Source: Butyrivibrio sp. UBA3740 (lineage in GTDB: Bacteria > Bacillota > Clostridia > Lachnospirales > Lachnospiraceae). From it: DNA of 30,623 nucleotides. The translations under genes were made by a program, and so were the position numbers. The notes beneath the pieces were generated by a model. That model saw only the letters and a program-made list of their open reading frames with translations, was not told where the DNA came from and ran no database searches. The stretch covers positions 1-30,623 of the forward strand of contig DFGW01000141.1 of the NCBI GenBank assembly GCA_002372465.1, in the 5' to 3' direction. This document shows, piece after piece, positions 1-8,049 of the stretch (positions are counted from its first letter, which is position 1; each line of letters opens with the position of its first letter).

Positions 1-2330
1 AGGAAGTGCATCTCGATCTTGATGATTCCGTCTCCGCCACAGGCTTCACACCTTCCGCCCTTGACGTTAAAGGAGAATCTCCCCTTCTTGTAGCCCCTTG
101 CCTTGGCATCGGGCGTTCCTGCGAACAGGTCTCTTATCATATCAAAGACTCCTGTGTAGGTGGCAGGGTTGGAACGTGGTGTCCTTCCGATAGGAGACTG
201 GTCGATGGCAATGACCTTGTCTACCTGGTCCATTCCCTCGATGGCCTTATGCTTGCCGGGAATGCATCTTGCGCGGTTTAAATCTCTTGCCAGATGCTTG
301 TAGAGAATCTCGTTGACAAAAGAGCTCTTGCCTGAGCCTGACACTCCCGTTACAATTGTCATCACTCCCAGAGGAACATCTATGTCTATATTCTTAAGGT
401 TATTCTCCTGTGCCCCCACTATCTTAAGCCAGCCTGTGGGCTTTCTTCTGACCTCGGGTACCGGAATCTTAAGCTTGCCGGAAAGATACTGACCGGTCAC
501 AGACTCCTTGACCTTCATGATGTCTTCTGCCGTTCCGCAGGCAACAATCTTGCCGCCGTGAGATCCGGCGCCGGGGCCAACATCTACAATGTAATCCGCT
601 GCCCTCATGGTATCCTCGTCGTGCTCTACAACGATAAGGGTGTTGCCCAGGTCGCGAAGATTCTTAAGGGTATTCAGAAGCTTGTCATTGTCTCTCTGGT
701 GGAGTCCGATACTGGGCTCATCCAGGATATAGCACACTCCGCAAAGACCGGACCCGATCTGGGTTGCCAGTCTGATTCTCTGAGCTTCTCCTCCGGATAA
801 GGTTCCTGTTGCTCTTGAAAGGGACAGATAGTCCAGTCCCACATCCACAAGGAAGCCTACCCTTGCCCTTATCTCTTTTAACACCTGAGATCCGATCATC
901 TCCTGGTGCTCTGAAAGCTTCATGTTATCCAGATAGCTTGCCAGCTCATCTATGGACATGGAGGTTATCTCATATATATTCTTGTTATCAATGGTAACAG
1001 CCAGCGCTTCCTTTTTAAGTCTCTGTCCGCCGCAGAGCTGACAGGGAGTGATCCTCATGTACTCCTCGTACTCAGCCTTCATGGCCTCGGAAAAAGTCTC
1101 TCTGTAGCGCTGTTCAACATTCTTAATAAGACCCTCAAATCTGACGGGATAATCACCTTCACCTCTCTGACCCTTGTAGTGGACCATTACTTCCCTGTCT
1201 GCGCCGTTTATAAGAACATCTTTAACCTTGTCAGAAAGGTCCTGGAAAGGTGTATCCAGGCTGAACTTATACTCCTTGGCAAGGGCGCGAAGGGTTGCGT
1301 TACTAAAGCTCGAGTCCTTGTTGGCTGACTGCCAGCCCATTACAACGATACATCCATCATTTATGGACAGGCTCTTATCCGGGATCATGAGATCCTCATC
1401 GAACTTCATCTTGTAGCCAAGGCCCACACATTCGGGGCAGGCTCCAAAGGGATTGTTAAAAGAAAAGCTCCTTGGCTCCAGTTCCGGAATACTTATCCCA
1501 CAGTCAGGACACGCAAAGTTCTGGCTGAAGTTCAGCTCTTCTCCGTCCACAACATCTACGATAAGCAGCCCATCTGCCAACTGAAGTGCATTCTCGATGG
1601 AGTCCGTAAGTCTTCTACGCAGGTTCTCATTGTCGTCACGGACTACTATTCTGTCCACAATGATCTCGATGCTGTGCTTTATATTCTTATCCAGCTTGAT
1701 CTCTTCCTCTGCTATCTCATACTGGCTTCCGTCAATCCTTGCCCGCACATAGCCGGCTCTTTTGGCCCTGTCCAGAGTCTTCTGATGCTCACCCTTCTTG
1801 CCTCTTACTACGGGAGCAAGGATCTGGAGCTTGGTACCATCCCCCAAAGCCATGATCTGATCGCACATCTCATCAACGGTCTGCTTTCTGATCTCCCTGC
1901 CACAGTTGGGGCAGTGAGGGATACCAATCCTGGCATATAAAAGTCTGAAATGGTCATATATCTCTGTAACAGTTCCTACAGTAGATCTTGGGTTCTTGTT
2001 GGTGGACTTCTGGTCAATTGAGATAGTGGGAGAAAGTCCCTCTATCTGCTCCACGTTGGGTTTGTCCATCTGTCCCAAAAACATTCTGGCATAGGAGGAT
2101 AAAGACTCCATGTAGCGCCTCTGTCCCTCTGCAAAAATGGTCTCAAAGGCAAGAGAAGACTTTCCTGAGCCTGACACACCGGTCAGTACTGTCAGCGTCT
2201 CCCTTGGAATCTTTACATTAACGTGTTTAAGATTATGTTCACTTGCACCGCGGACCCTGATATAGTCATGAATATCCGAGGGTAAAATTCTTTTTGTGGT
2301 GTTCTTCTTGGTCATTCTGTTATCTGACAT
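1..2330 (-). CDS. uvrA: UvrABC excinuclease subunit A (3' end outside window)
   Basis: UvrA is the DNA-binding ATPase that scans for bulky lesions and loads UvrB in nucleotide excision repair. About 776 codons are visible of a usual ~940, and the C-terminus lies beyond base 1. The translated frame shows the first Walker A (GVSGSGKSS, ~51-59) and the paired CPDC...CPEC zinc module in the first half. It also shows the ABC signature LSGGEAQR, a Walker B ending ILDEPSIGLHQ, a second Walker A (GVSGSGKSS) and the first half of the last zinc finger (CEACGG) at the window edge. The ATG at 2330 follows AAAGG by 8 bases. It lies 111 bases downstream of uvrB in the same direction, so the two probably share the SOS promoter upstream of uvrB. 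Identity is secure; only completeness is unknown. Confidence 0.97.
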   Translation of the reverse strand, partial: MSDNRMTKKNTTKRILPSDIHDYIRVRGASEHNLKHVNVKIPRETLTVLTGVSGSGKSSLAFETIFAEGQRRYMESLSSYARMFLGQMDKPNVEQIEGLSPTISIDQKSTNKNPRSTVGTVTEIYDHFRLLYARIGIPHCPNCGREIRKQTVDEMCDQIMALGDGTKLQILAPVVRGKKGEHQKTLDRAKRAGYVRARIDGSQYEIAEEEIKLDKNIKHSIEIIVDRIVVRDDNENLRRRLTDSIENALQLADGLLIVDVVDGEELNFSQNFACPDCGISIPELEPRSFSFNNPFGACPECVGLGYKMKFDEDLMIPDKSLSINDGCIVVMGWQSANKDSSFSNATLRALAKEYKFSLDTPFQDLSDKVKDVLINGADREVMVHYKGQRGEGDYPVRFEGLIKNVEQRYRETFSEAMKAEYEEYMRITPCQLCGGQRLKKEALAVTIDNKNIYEITSMSIDELASYLDNMKLSEHQEMIGSQVLKEIRARVGFLVDVGLDYLSLSRATGTLSGGEAQRIRLATQIGSGLCGVCYILDEPSIGLHQRDNDKLLNTLKNLRDLGNTLIVVEHDEDTMRAADYIVDVGPGAGSHGGKIVACGTAEDIMKVKESVTGQYLSGKLKIPVPEVRRKPTGWLKIVGAQENNLKNIDIDVPLGVMTIVTGVSGSGKSSFVNEILYKHLARDLNRARCIPGKHKAIEGMDQVDKVIAIDQSPIGRTPRSNPATYTGVFDMIRDLFAGTPDAKARGYKKGRFSFNVKGGRCEACGGDGIIKIEMHF

Positions 2331-2360
2331 ATTATTAGCCTTTCATATTGAAACAAGGAG

Positions 2361-2387
2361 GTTACTCCTCCCTATGGTCGGAGTAAC
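2361..2387 (-). other. Intercistronic hairpin between uvrB and uvrA
   Basis: A perfect 8-bp inverted repeat (GTTACTCC at 2361-2368, GGAGTAAC at 2380-2387) flanks an 11-base loop. No T-run follows it on either strand, so it is not an ordinary terminator. It may stabilise or process the uvrBA message, or be a dispersed palindromic repeat. Its loop slightly resembles the loops of the hairpins at 22342 and 29949, but the match is too weak to join them. Confidence 0.55.
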
Positions 2388-2441
2388 ACGTTCGAACTAA
2401 ACTCGATAGGACCTCGTTAAATTCTCTCAGCCTGAGGTGAG

Positions 2442-4415
2442 CTACTGATGAACTTTCTTAAGTTCAATCAGCTCATCACGCAGCATGGCAGCTGTCTCGA
2501 AATCCAGCTCCGTTGCTGCTCTCTTCATCTTCTTCTGAACATCGGCAATAAGCTTCTCCAGTTCCTCTCTGTCCATGGACTCCGGAGCCTTCTCAAACTT
2601 AACCTCTTCCTTGGCGATGGCCTTGGTGACTGCTATAAGGTCACGGACAGCCTTCTTGATAGTCTGAGGTGTAATGCCGTTTTCTTCGTTGTATTTCTGC
2701 TGTATTGCACGACGACGTTTGGTCTCGTCGATAGCTTTTTTCATGGAGTCGGTCATGTTGTCGGCATACATGATAACATGGCCCTCTGAGTTACGGGCCG
2801 CTCTTCCTATGGTCTGGATAAGGGATGTCTCCGAACGAAGGAAGCCTTCCTTGTCAGCATCAATTATAGCTACCAGAGAAATCTCCGGAATATCAAGCCC
2901 CTCCCTCAAAAGGTTGATGCCCACAAGGACATCAAAGACATCAAGTCTCATATCCCTTATGATCTCTGCTCTCTCTAAAGTATCAATATCAGAGTGAAGG
3001 TACTTGACCCTGATGCCTGACTCTGCCAGATACTGGGTCAGATCCTCTGCCATACGCTTGGTAAGGGTTGTGACAAGGACCTTGTTCCCTGCTGAAACAA
3101 CCTTTCTTATCTCACCAATAAGATCATCTATCTGCCCTTCAACAGGTCGGACATCCACCTCCGGATCCAAAAGACCTGTTGGCCTTATAACCTGCTCTGC
3201 CCTAAGCAGCTCATGCTCCTCCTCGTACTTGCCGGGAGTTGCTGAACAAAACAGCATCTGATCTATATGCTCCTCAAACTCCTCAAAGTTAAGAGGCCTG
3301 TTATCAAGCGCTGATGGCAGTCTGAATCCATACTCAACCAGGGTGGTCTTCCTGCTCCTGTCGCCGTGGTACATGGCTCCAATCTGAGGAATAGTCATAT
3401 GGGACTCATCAACTATTATCAGGAAATCCCGGTCAAAGAAATCCAGCAGCGTAAGCGGTGGTTCGCCGGGTTTTGCAAAGTTTAGATGCCTTGTATAATT
3501 CTCAATTCCGGAGCAGAAGCCTGTCTCCCTCATCATCTCCACATCAAAGTTGGTGCGCTCAGATATCCTCTGGGCTTCAATGAGCCTGTCCTCGCCCTTG
3601 AAGAACTTAACCTGTTCCTCCAGTTCTTTCTCAATGTTGTCGCAGGCCATGTTGATCTTCTCCTGGGGAACAACATAGTGGGATGCAGGATATATCATCA
3701 CATGGGTAAGCTCGGCACGAACCTTGGTGGTAACAGGCTCTATCTCAGTGATCCTGTCAATCTCGTCCCCAAAGAACTCTACCCTTATGAGGTAATCATC
3801 CGCATTGGCAGGGAATATCTCCACTGTATCTCCGCGAACTCTGAAGTTGCATCTTGAGAGTTCCATGTCATTTCTGTTGTACTGAATAGCCACCAGATCT
3901 TTTATCAGTTCATCTCTGTCTTTGGACATGCCCGGTCTTAAGGAGATTGACATACCCTTAAACTCTTCAGGGCTTCCAAGTCCATAAATGCAGGAAACAC
4001 TGGCCACAACAATAACATCGTTCCTCTCGGTAAGGGATGCTGTGGCAGAGAGCCTTAGCTTATCGATCTCATCGTTGATGGAAGAATCCTTTGCAATATA
4101 AGTATCAGTCTGTGGCACATAGGCCTCAGGCTGGTAATAATCATAGTAGGACACAAAGTATTCAACGGCGTTCTCAGGGAAGAACTCCTTCATCTCTCCG
4201 TAAAGCTGGCCGGCAAGGGTCTTGTTGTGAGAGATGATAAGTGTAGGCTTATTCAGGGCCGCGATAACGTTGGCCATGGTAAAGGTCTTACCGGAACCAG
4301 TGACACCAAGAAGTGTCTCGAACTGATTCCCCGCCTTAAAGCCTTCCACCAGCTGTCTTATTGCCTCCGGCTGATCGCCGGTGGGCTTAAATTCCGAGTG
4401 TAATTTGAAGTCCAC
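2442..4415 (-). CDS. uvrB: UvrABC excinuclease subunit B
   Basis: UvrB is the helicase-like damage-verification subunit of nucleotide excision repair; it is loaded by UvrA and recruits UvrC. The product is 657 aa, the usual length. Visible are Walker A (GVTGSGKTF, ~37-45), the tyrosine-rich beta-hairpin region ([10 protein letters not shown]), the DESH helicase box, the late helicase motif QTIGRAARN, and a C-terminal UVR domain that binds UvrC or UvrA. I place the start at the GTG at 4415 because AGGAG (4422-4426) precedes it by 6 bases and the protein then begins MDFKLHSEF, as UvrB proteins usually do. The frame stays open to 4454, but that extension has no family similarity. It is the first gene after a LexA box and sigma-A-like promoter, so SOS induction is expected. 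Confidence 0.97.
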   Translation of the reverse strand: MDFKLHSEFKPTGDQPEAIRQLVEGFKAGNQFETLLGVTGSGKTFTMANVIAALNKPTLIISHNKTLAGQLYGEMKEFFPENAVEYFVSYYDYYQPEAYVPQTDTYIAKDSSINDEIDKLRLSATASLTERNDVIVVASVSCIYGLGSPEEFKGMSISLRPGMSKDRDELIKDLVAIQYNRNDMELSRCNFRVRGDTVEIFPANADDYLIRVEFFGDEIDRITEIEPVTTKVRAELTHVMIYPASHYVVPQEKINMACDNIEKELEEQVKFFKGEDRLIEAQRISERTNFDVEMMRETGFCSGIENYTRHLNFAKPGEPPLTLLDFFDRDFLIIVDESHMTIPQIGAMYHGDRSRKTTLVEYGFRLPSALDNRPLNFEEFEEHIDQMLFCSATPGKYEEEHELLRAEQVIRPTGLLDPEVDVRPVEGQIDDLIGEIRKVVSAGNKVLVTTLTKRMAEDLTQYLAESGIRVKYLHSDIDTLERAEIIRDMRLDVFDVLVGINLLREGLDIPEISLVAIIDADKEGFLRSETSLIQTIGRAARNSEGHVIMYADNMTDSMKKAIDETKRRRAIQQKYNEENGITPQTIKKAVRDLIAVTKAIAKEEVKFEKAPESMDREELEKLIADVQKKMKRAATELDFETAAMLRDELIELKKVHQ

Positions 4416-4445
4416 TTCAGTCTCCTGTCTTATAAAAAAGCAAAA

Positions 4446-4471
4446 ATGGTACACTGTTAGTAGTATACCAT
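4446..4471 (-). promoter_or_regulatory. Dyad symmetry covering the uvrB -10 region
   Basis: ATGGTATAC and GTGTACCAT form a 9-bp inverted repeat with one G-T pair around an 8-base centre. It contains the putative -10 hexamer TATACT. It could be an operator for a second regulator or a 5'-terminal mRNA hairpin. It does not match the LexA consensus. Confidence 0.4.
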
Positions 4472-4490
4472 TTAGGAATTAATACGTCTA
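4462..4490 (-). promoter_or_regulatory. Sigma-A-type promoter of uvrBA
   Basis: Reading the minus strand, TAGACG (4490-4485, 4 of 6 to TTGACA) and TATACT (4467-4462, 4 of 6 to TATAAT) are 17 bases apart. The predicted start is near 4455, about 40 bases ahead of the uvrB GTG. The LexA box lies just upstream of the -35. Confidence 0.6.
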
Positions 4491-4499
4491 TGATTTTCT

Positions 4500-4511
4500 G
4501 AACATATGTTC
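4500..4511. promoter_or_regulatory. LexA (SOS) box upstream of uvrB
   Basis: GAACATATGTTC is a perfect 12-base palindrome matching the Gram-positive LexA (DinR) operator core GAAC-N4-GTTC. It abuts the stop codon of the preceding small gene (4512-4514) and lies 9 bases upstream of the proposed uvrB -35. uvrB and uvrA are classical SOS genes in Firmicutes, so motif and context agree. Confidence 0.88.
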
Positions 4512-4751
4512 TCACAGATTCAGGGAGTCGTATGTGTAGACCAGGTCTTGTTCGATGACGAAGTCTTCGTCGCAGACATCATAGGTACCGCTGTTATTGC
4601 CAAGAAGCTGCGTAGTACACATGGCTGCCGTGGCTGCTCCTTCCGGCTCTGCCGGAGGTTCTGCTCCTATTCCTGTGAGAATGCTTCCAAGTCCCAGGAT
4701 TACAACCAGGGCTATAAAAACCAGCGCAAAAGTATATATAAAAATCAGCAT
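4512..4751 (-). CDS. Small membrane protein of the kinase/phosphatase locus, unknown family
   Basis: I do not recognise this 79-residue protein. It has one strongly hydrophobic helix (~2-25) and a short Ala/Pro/Glu-rich linker (~30-43). A markedly acidic tail with two cysteines (Cys45, Cys60) follows; if the tail faces outward they could pair. The ATG at 4751 is preceded by AAAGGA at 9 bases, and it begins 14 bases after the kinase stop at 4766, so co-transcription with the kinase is likely. An upstream ATG at 4793 in the same frame overlaps the kinase gene and lacks a good ribosome binding site. The stop is contiguous with the LexA box, and no terminator separates it from uvrB. A partner or target of the kinase is a guess from position only. 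Confidence 0.72.
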   Translation of the reverse strand: MLIFIYTFALVFIALVVILGLGSILTGIGAEPPAEPEGAATAAMCTTQLLGNNSGTYDVCDEDFVIEQDLVYTYDSLNL

Positions 4752-4765
4752 ATTACTATTTCCTT

Positions 4766-5725
4766 TCAAAATGAATCCTGCCCAAAAGGCCAAAGGTCTT
4801 TTTCTTCCAGCAGCCCTCTGATCCGAACTCCCGCATACCCAAGTCGTTCTTTGACTGCCGGGATACGAAGCTCGGCGTCTGATGCAGCGTAGCTGACGAC
4901 AGTTTCGTAGTGAGCTACACCCATTGTCACCACCAGCGCTATAGCTGCTGCCACAACCGCCAGTCGAAGGTTCTTTAATGCCTTGTTCTTAAGAACCAGG
5001 ATGGGATACTTACGGAGCGCAGCAGCAATCTCAGAACAGCTCTTAAAACGATCCTCCCTGTCAGGTCTTGTACACTTATCAATTATCTGCATCAGCTCCG
5101 GCGAACATTTTCCTCCCAGCATAAGGAGCATAGTCTTCCCAAAGCAGTATATGTCTGTCCTTGGGTCCGTCTGACCAAGGCTCCCAAACTGCTCCGGAGC
5201 TGCGAATCCATAAGTGCCAAGATTCAAGGTATCCGCCGCGCCGTCTTTGCTGTATAGCCTTGCTGCTCCGAAATCTATCAGGGAAACATGACCATCCGGA
5301 CGAATCATAATATTGGCAGGCTTTAAATCCCTATAGATAACCGGTCCTCTCCTATGCAGATACTCCAGGACCTCCAGGATTTCCATACCTATGGCTACTG
5401 CTTCCTTCTCCGGAAGTCTCCTCTTTTCCTTCAAAACCTTCTCAAGGCTGTTTCCCGGTACGTATTCCAGTACAAAAGCATCCTCATAAACCGCCACCAA
5501 TTCAGGAATAGCCGGATGATCCAGGCGCCTTAATAGTTCCGTCTCGTTATCTGCATCAGAAGCAAGTCTTTTCCCGTAGCTGCTTTCTTTAAGCACCTTA
5601 ACCGATACCGGCTCATTCTGTTCAAGGTCCACAGCCATATATACCACGCTGCTTCCGCCCTCACCAATCTTACGTAGTATCCTGTATCTGTCTCTATATA
5701 TACTCTCGTTCTTCAAATATTCCAT
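4766..5725 (-). CDS. Membrane Ser/Thr protein kinase (Hanks type, no PASTA domains)
   Basis: A 319-aa eukaryotic-like kinase that should phosphorylate Ser/Thr on proteins. The cytoplasmic domain shows the glycine loop GEGGSS (21-26), ATP-binding Lys43, the catalytic loop YRDLKPANI (131-139, catalytic Asp133, with Tyr in place of the usual His of HRD), DFG (151-153) and APE (176-178). One membrane helix (~254-270) leads to only ~48 outer residues. PrkC/IreK-type kinases instead carry PASTA repeats there, so wall-fragment sensing of that kind is not expected. I prefer the ATG at 5725 (AGGGAG, 6-base spacing) over the ATG at 5740, which overlaps the phosphatase stop but has no ribosome binding site. 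The pairing with a PP2C gene directly upstream is the usual kinase/phosphatase arrangement. The physiological target is unknown. Confidence 0.93.
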   Translation of the reverse strand: MEYLKNESIYRDRYRILRKIGEGGSSVVYMAVDLEQNEPVSVKVLKESSYGKRLASDADNETELLRRLDHPAIPELVAVYEDAFVLEYVPGNSLEKVLKEKRRLPEKEAVAIGMEILEVLEYLHRRGPVIYRDLKPANIMIRPDGHVSLIDFGAARLYSKDGAADTLNLGTYGFAAPEQFGSLGQTDPRTDIYCFGKTMLLMLGGKCSPELMQIIDKCTRPDREDRFKSCSEIAAALRKYPILVLKNKALKNLRLAVVAAAIALVVTMGVAHYETVVSYAASDAELRIPAVKERLGYAGVRIRGLLEEKDLWPFGQDSF

Positions 5726-5739
5726 AACACACTCCCTCA

Positions 5740-6522
5740 TTAGTACACAATATTCATTGCCGCCACCGAAATGTTGTCCTGCTCCCGGCGAGACATTGCA
5801 AGCTCCGATAGCTTCCTGCACTCCTCAAGCATATCGTCCGATGTCACACACATCTGGGGACAGAGCTTTTTGTGGATCTCGCAAGGCTCCAGCCTTCTCC
5901 AGAATCCATCGCTGCAGGCCACCACCGTGGCATTTCCCTTAAGCTCTCCCCTTCGCACCTCAGGCTCCACCTCAAGGGATGTCCCCAGACACTGAAGAAG
6001 GATATTCCTCTCCGGGTCACCTGCCACCTCAGCATCAGTGATAAGGCCGCGATCAAGCTTGTCCTGCAGGACGCTCTGGTCCTTTGTTACAGCAACTGCC
6101 TTTTCCCTGTCCACCAGGTATATCCTGGAGTCTCCGATATTAAAGGTCATAAACCTGTTTCCTATCTGCAAAAGAGCTGTCAGTGTGGTTCCCAGCTTTA
6201 TCCCCCTGTGCTTGCCGTAGCGTCTGATATCCGCACTGACTCTCACAAGGAGGCGTCTAATAGACTTCTCCACTGTATTCCACAGCTCCTCTTCCTCCAT
6301 GTTCTGCATAAGGGACAACTCCTCCGTAAACCAGTTCTCCATGGCCCTTATAGCCTTACAGCTGGCCACTTCACCCTTTTGGAGCCCTCCCATTCCGTCA
6401 CACACACAGGCAAAAGAAATCCTGCCATACCTCCCGGTATTGGCCACTTTTACCATGGCAGCGTCCTGATTGATCTTACGCACCTTTCCTGCGTCAGTAA
6501 AAATACATGCTTTAACTTCCAT
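5740..6522 (-). CDS. PP2C-family Ser/Thr protein phosphatase
   Basis: A 260-aa soluble metal-dependent phosphatase that should reverse phosphorylation by the adjacent kinase. PP2C motifs appear in order: RKINQD (15-20), the metal-binding DGMGG (42-46), GTTLTALL, NIGDSR, a SDGFW version of the usual SDGL box, and QDNISV near the C-terminus. These supply the aspartates of the Mn/Mg site. The ATG at 6522 follows AAGGAG at about 6 bases, and the product begins MEVKACIFTDAG, the normal N-terminus. The frame extends upstream to a GTG at 6573 without family similarity. It is the first gene of a three-gene unit with its own predicted promoter and structured leader downstream of the ctpA terminator. 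Confidence 0.93.
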   Translation of the reverse strand: MEVKACIFTDAGKVRKINQDAAMVKVANTGRYGRISFACVCDGMGGLQKGEVASCKAIRAMENWFTEELSLMQNMEEEELWNTVEKSIRRLLVRVSADIRRYGKHRGIKLGTTLTALLQIGNRFMTFNIGDSRIYLVDREKAVAVTKDQSVLQDKLDRGLITDAEVAGDPERNILLQCLGTSLEVEPEVRRGELKGNATVVACSDGFWRRLEPCEIHKKLCPQMCVTSDDMLEECRKLSELAMSRREQDNISVAAMNIVY

Positions 6523-6612
6523 AAAACTCTCCTTGAAAAAATGTTCGAAAAGAACAAGGAAGACAAACTTCACAAAATTGAAAGAACCTCATTAAGTGAA
6601 TTTGTCGGGTTC

Positions 6613-6643
6613 GCACCGGCCATAAGAAGACCTCGCCAGGTGC
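6613..6643 (-). other. Leader hairpin upstream of the PP2C gene
   Basis: GCACCGGC (6613-6620) pairs with GCCAGGTGC (6635-6643) as an 8-bp stem with a single bulged base and a 14-base loop. It lies about 90 bases ahead of the phosphatase start, inside the predicted leader. Neither strand has a T-run after it. It matches no riboswitch class I know. Confidence 0.45.
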
Positions 6644-6651
6644 TCTACACC

Positions 6652-6685
6652 AAAAAAGACTGTGTCACAAATCCGTGACACAGTC
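6652..6685 (-). terminator. Rho-independent terminator after ctpA
   Basis: GACTGTGTCAC (6658-6668) and GTGACACAGTC (6675-6685) form a perfect 11-bp stem with a 6-base loop. On the minus strand six T residues follow (6657-6652). It begins 22 bases after the ctpA stop and ends the ftsEX-ctpA transcription unit. Confidence 0.93.
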
Positions 6686-6689
6686 TCAA

Positions 6690-6718
6690 ATAATACTATC
6701 AAAATTTTTAGTTGTCAA
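6690..6718 (-). promoter_or_regulatory. Strong sigma-A-type promoter for the PP2C-kinase operon
   Basis: On the minus strand TTGACA (6718-6713, 6 of 6) and TATTAT (6695-6690, 5 of 6) are separated by exactly 17 bases. The -35 overlaps the last codons and stop of ctpA. The expected start (6686-6683) falls at the foot of the terminator hairpin at 6658-6685, so the transcript would begin with that hairpin. This is the best-scoring vegetative promoter I see in the window. Confidence 0.72.
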
Positions 6719-8036
6719 GAAGATCCTGCATAACCTCCAGACCCTTTTCCAACTGGTTGTCTGTCTTATCCTCAGCATAGGCGTCCGGGTCAAACTCAAT
6801 CTCCACATCAGGCTCGATGCCTATTCCATGGATGTTGTTTCCGTTCGGAGTGTAATAATCACTTACTGTGAGCTTTACAGCTGTACCATCCTGAAGATCA
6901 AAGATTCTCTGAACAATACCCTTACCATAAGTTGTAACGCCCACCAGCTTACCAATGCCGTAGTCCTTAATAGCTCCGGAAAGTATCTCGGAAGCGCTGG
7001 CTGAATACTGGTTCACAAGCACAACAACAGGGATGTCAATCTGCTTCTTTCCATCGCATCTGTAGTCTTCTCTCTCTCCGTTTCTGTCTACGGTATATAC
7101 GATAAGTCCCTCTGGAAGAATCTCACTTGCCACATCACATACAGCCTGAAGGCTTCCACCCGGATTACTTCTAAGATCGATGATAAGACCCTTTATGTTA
7201 CTCTCTCTAAGCTCTGCCATACCCTCTCTGAACTGATCAGGTGTGATATCGTCAAACTCTGTGATCCTAAGATAACCGATATCCTGGTTCTCTCCCTTAA
7301 GCTCAGTGCTTACAGTGGGTACTTCTACTGCCGATCTCTCAACATCAACCTCAACCGTATCCCTCTTCTCACCGCGAAGCAGGGTAAGATGAACCGTTGT
7401 TCCCTCAGGTCCCTTGATCATGGATACAATCTCGTCAAGGCTGAGTCCCTGTGTGGACTCCTTGTCCACTTCAAAGATGATGTCATCTGTCATGAGCTCC
7501 GCTCTCTCAGCCGGTGTTCCGGGAATGACTCCTGAAATACGTGGCAGATTCATCTCTTCATCTATGCTGACATATGCACCGATACCGTAGTAAACACCTG
7601 CTGTCTCGCTGAGAAGATCATTAAGCTCTTCCTCTGTGTAATAAACGGAGTATGGATCACCAAGAGAATCCATAAGTCCCCTGTACATTCCTATTGCTTC
7701 CTGCTCCTTGTCTACATCAGACTTGTAGTAGTAGGTATCAATAGTATTCTCAAGAACCCTGATCTTGTTGAGGGTTTCCTCATTTATCAGCTCTCCACTG
7801 CCTGCCGTCCCGGCCAGTCCCGGGGCAGTAGCACGCCCGGTCCTAAACCCGAAAAACAGGTACAATGCAGCTATTATAAACAGGGAAACCAGACAGCCAA
7901 CCAGAATTCCACTTATAAATCTTCTTACAAGCTTTTTCTTTTGTTCCTTTCTTTCCGGTTCAAACATATCGGGCCCTTGTACCGGAGGAAAACCTCCCTG
8001 CCCCATATTTGCGTTGTTGTTATAATTAGTATCCAC
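6708..8036 (-). CDS. ctpA: Membrane-anchored S41 carboxy-terminal processing protease
   Basis: A 442-aa CtpA/CtpB-type serine protease that trims the C-termini of extracytoplasmic proteins, often wall hydrolases or signalling proteins. A Pro/Gly-rich cytoplasmic N-terminus (~1-35) is followed by one membrane helix (~43-65), a helical region, a PDZ domain (~150-230) and the S41 catalytic domain. The nucleophile lies in SASASE and the catalytic Lys in TYGKGIVQ. The start is a GTG at 8036 with AGGAG 6 bases upstream. It is last in a unit with ftsE, ftsX and the M23 hydrolase, which suggests it processes the hydrolase or its partners; that is inference. A terminator follows. Confidence 0.93.
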   Translation of the reverse strand: MDTNYNNNANMGQGGFPPVQGPDMFEPERKEQKKKLVRRFISGILVGCLVSLFIIAALYLFFGFRTGRATAPGLAGTAGSGELINEETLNKIRVLENTIDTYYYKSDVDKEQEAIGMYRGLMDSLGDPYSVYYTEEELNDLLSETAGVYYGIGAYVSIDEEMNLPRISGVIPGTPAERAELMTDDIIFEVDKESTQGLSLDEIVSMIKGPEGTTVHLTLLRGEKRDTVEVDVERSAVEVPTVSTELKGENQDIGYLRITEFDDITPDQFREGMAELRESNIKGLIIDLRSNPGGSLQAVCDVASEILPEGLIVYTVDRNGEREDYRCDGKKQIDIPVVVLVNQYSASASEILSGAIKDYGIGKLVGVTTYGKGIVQRIFDLQDGTAVKLTVSDYYTPNGNNIHGIGIEPDVEIEFDPDAYAEDKTDNQLEKGLEVMQDLLDN

Positions 8037-8049
8037 TTTATGCTCCTAA

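Noticed and set aside
4416..4454. Longer UvrB starting at a GTG at 4454
   Set aside because: The extension has no UvrB similarity and would start at the predicted transcription start; the GTG at 4415 has a good ribosome binding site.
6600..6660. Possible tRNA fragment upstream of the phosphatase (minus-strand string TAGAGCACCTG looks like a D-arm)
   Set aside because: No acceptor stem, no TTCRA T-loop and no 7-base anticodon loop can be folded; the segment instead forms the bulged hairpin at 6613-6643.
5872..6678. Long open frame (268 codons) on the plus strand over the phosphatase gene
   Set aside because: It is antisense to a clear PP2C gene, has no recognisable domain or ribosome binding site, and is explained by codon bias of the real gene.
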